DNA of 8,604 nt from Hydrogenophilales bacterium RIFOXYD1_FULL_62_11 (GTDB taxonomy: Bacteria; Pseudomonadota; Gammaproteobacteria; Burkholderiales; Thiobacillaceae): positions 1 to 8,604 of the forward strand of contig MGZO01000063.1 of NCBI GenBank assembly GCA_001802655.1, written 5' to 3'. Shown here in pieces: positions 5,739-8,604 of this stretch. Within the stretch, counting starts at the first letter, position 1. Every line of letters begins with the position of its first letter. The notes below the pieces were generated by a model. It saw nothing but the letters and a program-made list of their open reading frames with translations. It was not told the origin of the DNA and ran no database searches. The position numbers and the translations under genes were made by a program.

Positions 5739-5963
5739 ATGGTGGGCCTGACGTACTGGAAAGACCTCATGACCCGAGACCCTTCTTCAATCCACGATTG
5801 GTTCGCCAAGGGCAGCCAGGCACGCGCCGACGGACTGACCATCATCGACAACCCCCTGTACGCCAAGAGCGCGCTTCCTGCCGTGACTGGCGAGACGCTC
5901 CAGGAGTGGCAGACCAAGGTCGACGCGTGGGAAGCGGGCTTCAACCAGGCGAAAGCTGCCTGA
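5739..5963 (+). CDS. small protein, possibly Rmf/CrpP-like
   Basis: 74 residues from ATG 5739; ATG 5769, with GGAAAG upstream (5758-5763), would give 64 residues and has the better ribosome-binding site. The pattern W..KGSQARADGL....NPLY......TGE...EW..KVDAWEAGFNQ resembles small proteins with a G..A...G / NP / W...GW layout, including ribosome modulation factor (Rmf) and the CrpP family. If the resemblance is real, it could bind ribosomes or be a small phage-encoded relative. The insert between the NP and the Trp is longer than in Rmf, so this is a weak assignment. It starts 32 nt after the preceding gene and is followed by a 109-nt gap holding an inverted repeat. Confidence 0.6.
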   Translation: MVGLTYWKDLMTRDPSSIHDWFAKGSQARADGLTIIDNPLYAKSALPAVTGETLQEWQTKVDAWEAGFNQAKAA

Positions 5964-5983
5964 ACATCGGGATGAACGCGGCT

Positions 5984-6008
5984 AACCCGGCCTGAAATCG
6001 GCAAGGTT
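5984..6008 (+). repeat. imperfect inverted repeat in the gap before the duplicated-domain gene
   Basis: AACCCGGCC (5984-5992) and GGCAAGGTT (6000-6008) pair at 7 of 9 positions around a 7-nt loop; the two mismatches are adjacent. A second small stem, GTCC/GGAC, lies at 6027-6030 and 6036-6039. Neither is followed by a T run, so this is not a standard intrinsic terminator. It could be an operator or an RNA structure in the 5' leader of the gene at 6073. Confidence 0.35.
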
Positions 6009-6072
6009 GGAAGACGACACGAGCATGTCCGGGTAGGACGATAGAGGCCTCCCTCGTCACCCCTTTATCTGC

Positions 6073-7323
6073 ATGCTCCCTTCCGCTCTTCCTGTCCGCC
6101 GGCTTCCCGGTGCATGGACGGTGACCAATCTCGATGGGCATGCGGATGTCCTCGCTGACGGCGAAAAGACTCCTCTGCAGTCCCTGGAGCAGGCCCTCAA
6201 ATGGTCGGGCCGGCTCTCCAAGCGCTTCACACCCTCCTATCGCAAGCTGACCGTTCAACGCACTACCAAGGGTGGCAAGCTGACGCCGGCGCGGCCCAGG
6301 TACGAGCTGCGAATTCAGCCGAGCTCCGGATCGGTCCCCTCTTGGATGCGGATCTACCTGGGGAGTGCGACGTCGATCACCCAGAAGGGGGTGGACTGGG
6401 CGGTGAGCACGCTGGACGTGCGCTGGCTTCTGTTCCAGTCCGGGATCGCACGAGCTGACCAGCTGCACGGCTTCTCCGTCTCCGCCTCGCCGCCGCAGAC
6501 CCGACTTCTCCGTGAGGACCTGCTGGCGTGGAATGGGCGGGGTGAGGAAATCGGCTACACCCCCTCGTCCCAGGTGGACCCCGAACGCACGTCGATCTTC
6601 CACCCCGAGCACGACGACTTCTACGCAGCCAAGGCCGCTGAGGAGGCTGCCGATGCGTCTGCCTTGGCGATGGCCGACGAAAGATTTGCGCTCCATCAGC
6701 GGCAGGAAGCAATCAACAAGGCCATGTGGGGCGACACTGCGCCCAAGCCCCCGCGCGCAAAGCGCAAGGCCCGGATCAACCCATTCCCCGAGGGCCTCAA
6801 GCGGATGGATGACGCCTGGACTGGGTCCAGAGTGGTCGATGGCGTTACGAAGCGCGAGGTGTTCTGCGATGCGGACTACCGCGACATGCGAACGGCCCTC
6901 CATGACGCCATCGCCTGGGTCACCGACAATGCAAAGCCCGGCAGGGTCCCGCGCTTCATGCATGGGAACGAAGACCCGCGGGTGATTGTCTACCGCGTCA
7001 GCAACACCCAGCACGGCCATACGGCCCTGCGTTACGAGCTGCTGGTCCGCCCGACGTGGGGGCACAGCCGGATGCCTGACCTGCGCGTCTCCGTCGGCAC
7101 GCTCAACCGGCTCAAGCAGCAGCACCTGGACAATGCCCTGGCCACGCTCCGCGCACGCTGGGCCGCCTACCTGTACGCGGCCGCGTCCGAGCCGGACCTC
7201 AAGCCCACCCAGATCGACCTGTCATGGATCGACGTCACGGGCGCCGCGGAGCAGGACCGTCTGACCTTGGACGTACTGCAGGACTTCCGCGGTGGGTACC
7301 GGCTCAAGTTCGAGACCTCATGA
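6073..7323 (+). CDS. uncharacterised protein with two copies of one domain joined by an Ala/charged linker
   Basis: 416 residues, no named family recognised. Residues about 14-122 and 248-368 align as a duplication: both begin with AWT, have a helix ending in A-(L/I)-(K/A)-W, then RYEL....P, a strand with R.(Y/S).(L/V)G, and a last helix with TL..RW. Hand alignment of residues 76-122 with 320-368 gives 16 identities. The linker (about 177-232) is Ala- and Glu-rich, likely helical, and ends in a basic KPPRAKRKAR stretch. No signal peptide or membrane segment. The mixed helix/strand pattern and basic residues allow a DNA-binding or recombination role, but that is speculation. The ATG at 6073 has no strong ribosome-binding site; a GTG at 6121 would cut the first repeat. 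The stop overlaps the SprT-like gene (ATGA). A 394-codon frame on the other strand is its shadow. Confidence 0.8.
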   Translation: MLPSALPVRRLPGAWTVTNLDGHADVLADGEKTPLQSLEQALKWSGRLSKRFTPSYRKLTVQRTTKGGKLTPARPRYELRIQPSSGSVPSWMRIYLGSATSITQKGVDWAVSTLDVRWLLFQSGIARADQLHGFSVSASPPQTRLLREDLLAWNGRGEEIGYTPSSQVDPERTSIFHPEHDDFYAAKAAEEAADASALAMADERFALHQRQEAINKAMWGDTAPKPPRAKRKARINPFPEGLKRMDDAWTGSRVVDGVTKREVFCDADYRDMRTALHDAIAWVTDNAKPGRVPRFMHGNEDPRVIVYRVSNTQHGHTALRYELLVRPTWGHSRMPDLRVSVGTLNRLKQQHLDNALATLRARWAAYLYAAASEPDLKPTQIDLSWIDVTGAAEQDRLTLDVLQDFRGGYRLKFETS

Positions 7324-7892
7324 GCGACGCGATGCCTCAACATGCGAAGGCGGATGCACGTGCAACAGCTCATGCGCCATTGAGCCCGGAGCTCAGGGCC
7401 AAGGTGCGCGGGCGATGCATCGAGGTGATGACGCTCGCTCGCCAGCTGTACGACCTGGGCGATCTGAAGGCGGTGGTGCGTTTCGACCTGAAAGGCAAAA
7501 CCGCGGGCTGGGCGATCCTGGAGCGAAAGAAGGCATTGGGAACAATCCGCCTGAACATCGAGGCGTGCCGGGTCGCCCTGGACGACATGCTCGACGACAC
7601 CATCCCGCACGAGATTGCCCACCTGGTTGCGGAATGGACCCGGCGGGGACACGGCCACGATGAAGGCTGGAGGCGCATCGCCATCTCGCTGGGCTCCACG
7701 GGTCAGCGATGCCACACGCTTGACCTGACCCCGGCGCGCAAGACCCGTCGATTCCGGTACCGGGCGACGTGCGGTACGGAAATCGCGCTGTCGAGCGTGC
7801 GACACAACAAGTTGAGGAAGGGCAAGACCTTCAAGTTGCGCGACACCGGCGGAATCCTGACCGCTTCAGGCTTAATCGGCGAAGCGATGTGA
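7320..7892 (+). CDS. SprT-like zinc metalloprotein with degenerate C-terminal zinc ribbon
   Basis: 190 residues from ATG 7320, overlapping the previous stop (ATGA). The domain fits the SprT family: a helix LRGRCIEVMTLARQLYDL-like segment near 24-46, a strand around 51-66, GTIRLN at 74-79, then the metal site TIPHEIAHLV with H97, E98 and H101, and GHGHDEGW with H113 as third ligand. The C-terminal part (about 145-180) has the layout of the SprT zinc ribbon (Y..xCG......S..RH.K...G), but only C151 of the expected four cysteines remains; the others are A149, L173 and T176. SprT relatives (bacterial SprT, eukaryotic Spartan) bind DNA, and Spartan cleaves DNA-protein crosslinks; many phages and islands carry a copy. 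The catalytic site is intact, so peptidase activity is plausible. Cytoplasmic. Its stop overlaps the CRP-type site of the next gene. Confidence 0.85.
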   Translation: MSDAMPQHAKADARATAHAPLSPELRAKVRGRCIEVMTLARQLYDLGDLKAVVRFDLKGKTAGWAILERKKALGTIRLNIEACRVALDDMLDDTIPHEIAHLVAEWTRRGHGHDEGWRRIAISLGSTGQRCHTLDLTPARKTRRFRYRATCGTEIALSSVRHNKLRKGKTFKLRDTGGILTASGLIGEAM

Positions 7893-7903
7893 CGCACGTC
7901 ACA
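7888..7903 (+). promoter_or_regulatory. perfect CRP/Clp-type operator
   Basis: TGTGACGCACGTCACA matches the TGTGA-N6-TCACA consensus exactly, and its arms extend to 7 bp (TGTGACG/CGTCACA) around a 2-nt centre. It lies over the stop codon of the SprT-like gene and 113 nt before the ATG at 8017. CRP and its Xanthomonas relative Clp bind this sequence; Clp controls many secreted enzymes. The site most likely acts on the gene at 8017. A second stem (GCACGTC/GACGTGC, 7894-7900 and 7906-7912) overlaps it but has no T run. Confidence 0.75.
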
Positions 7904-7919
7904 GCGACGTGCCTTGCGC

Positions 7920-7947
7920 TTCATCCCTCGCACGAGGCGCCGATAAC
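7920..7947 (+). promoter_or_regulatory. possible CRP/Clp-dependent promoter for the secreted protein
   Basis: A weak -35 (TTCATC, 7920-7925) and a fair -10 (GATAAC, 7942-7947) are 16 nt apart. A start near 7954-7957 would put the centre of the CRP-type site at about -59 to -61, close to the classical class I position. A poor -35 is expected of an activator-dependent promoter. This is a by-eye call only. Confidence 0.3.
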
Positions 7948-8016
7948 TTTCAAAGACCCTGCGACGTGGCCTACTGGTCCTGTCGCCCACGGGCATTCAA
8001 CGCAAGGGGAACCACC

Positions 8017-8604
8017 ATGTACCGATCCACGTTTGCTGCCGCCGCTCTGGCGCTGATGTTCGCCGCCGGCCCCGTCGCCGCCCAGGCGCCCGATGGCCCA
8101 AGCATGGCTCGCCAGCACGAGCTGCAGGATCTGGCTTGGCCGCTGCAGGTTGCCGCCGCCGACCGCTGCAACGCCGCCGAATTCCTCACCGGCGTGGAAG
8201 TGTTCGCCACTCCCGATCGCGGCGCCTACATCGCCCACGTAGTCGCCGGCTCCCCGGCGCAGGGCCAGGTGAACGTCGGTGATCGCGTGGGCGCCTACAA
8301 CGGCCAGCGCCTGTCCAGCGATGCACCCGAGGCCTTCCAGCAGTGGATGGATGCCCACGAGGAGCAGCGCCAGGAAGATGGTGTGCAGTCCTACGTGCTG
8401 GTCGGCGCCGCCGGCGAGCAGACCATCACGGTCCAGCCGCGCAAGGTCTGCCGCATGCCGATCCGCTACATCGGCCGCGAACTGCCGACGTTGGATAACG
8501 GCGACACGCTCCTGCTGACCCCGAGCTTCGACGCCCTGACGCCCGAGCCGTGGATGGCCCAGGCGCAACTGGCACACCAGATCGGCCATCGCATCCGCAA
8601 CCAT
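8017..8604 (+). CDS. secreted PDZ-like protein with M48-like HQIGH motif (3' end outside window)
   Basis: The first 196 residues are visible. ATG 8017 has AAGGGGAA at 8004-8011. Residues 1-22 form a signal peptide (MYRSTFAAAALALMFAAGPVAA, cut probably after A22), so the product should be exported to the periplasm or beyond. Residues about 60-145 look like a PDZ domain (AYIAHVVAGSPAQGQVNVGDRV, then YNGQRL). C51 and C145 could form a disulphide. The visible end (MAQAQLAHQIGHRIRNH) sits where M48 peptidases have HExxH, but the catalytic Glu is Gln188 here (H187, H191). The protein could therefore be an inactive relative, or the call to M48 could be wrong; the rest of the gene is needed. Its signal peptide, codon use (strongly GC-ending) and private operator set it apart from the upstream genes, and it is probably chromosomal. 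Confidence 0.75.
   Translation, partial: MYRSTFAAAALALMFAAGPVAAQAPDGPSMARQHELQDLAWPLQVAAADRCNAAEFLTGVEVFATPDRGAYIAHVVAGSPAQGQVNVGDRVGAYNGQRLSSDAPEAFQQWMDAHEEQRQEDGVQSYVLVGAAGEQTITVQPRKVCRMPIRYIGRELPTLDNGDTLLLTPSFDALTPEPWMAQAQLAHQIGHRIRNH

Noticed and set aside
5941..7125. 394-codon open frame on the - strand
   Set aside because: It mirrors the 6073-7323 gene, which has an internal domain duplication and overlaps the next gene by ATGA; the reverse frame shows no recognisable motif.
7894..7912. Terminator made of GCACGTC/GACGTGC
   Set aside because: There is no T run after the stem, and the sequence is better explained by the perfect CRP-type palindrome it overlaps.

Overview
The window is GC-rich bacterial DNA. 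Every gene I can support lies on the + strand, and no rRNA, tRNA, integrase, transposase or phage structural gene is visible. The GC-rich coding style, the phage-type small genes (a DUF7694-like protein, a SprT-like protein) and a secreted PDZ protein preceded by a perfect CRP/Clp-type operator suggest a gammaproteobacterium of the Xanthomonadaceae type (Stenotrophomonas, Lysobacter or Xanthomonas relatives). This host assignment is inference.

Layout: positions 1-1924 hold a run of small, mostly unrecognised genes. The first are coupled by overlap (2-166, 156-695, 695-1039), followed by two looser ones (1067-1459, 1502-1924). Positions 2000-3253 hold a two-gene unit: a DNA-binding protein with an XRE helix-turn-helix plus a second sigma-region-4-like helix-turn-helix, then a stand-alone DarG/TARG1-type macro domain (predicted ADP-ribosyl hydrolase). 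A relatively AT-rich gap with three copies of GCGATC (3254-3333) precedes a four-gene overlapping chain (3334-4961): an unknown protein, a three-helix membrane protein, a predicted HEAGH zinc metallopeptidase and a small basic protein. Three further small genes follow (5019-5963), the last vaguely resembling the Rmf/CrpP type. Then comes a 416-residue protein built from two copies of an unrecognised domain (6073-7323), coupled by ATGA overlap to a SprT-like metalloprotein whose zinc ribbon is degenerate (7320-7892).

The last gene (8017 to the window end, incomplete) looks different from the rest: a signal peptide, a PDZ-like domain and the start of an M48-like HxxxH motif. It has its own leader with a perfect TGTGA-N6-TCACA site. 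It is probably a host gene, so the edge of the accessory island may lie between 7892 and 8017.

The small uncharacterised genes, tight overlaps and single orientation fit the early or cargo region of a prophage or integrative element. The most interesting content is the XRE/macro pair without a visible ADP-ribosyltransferase partner, the membrane-protein/metallopeptidase chain, and the duplicated-domain/SprT-like pair.
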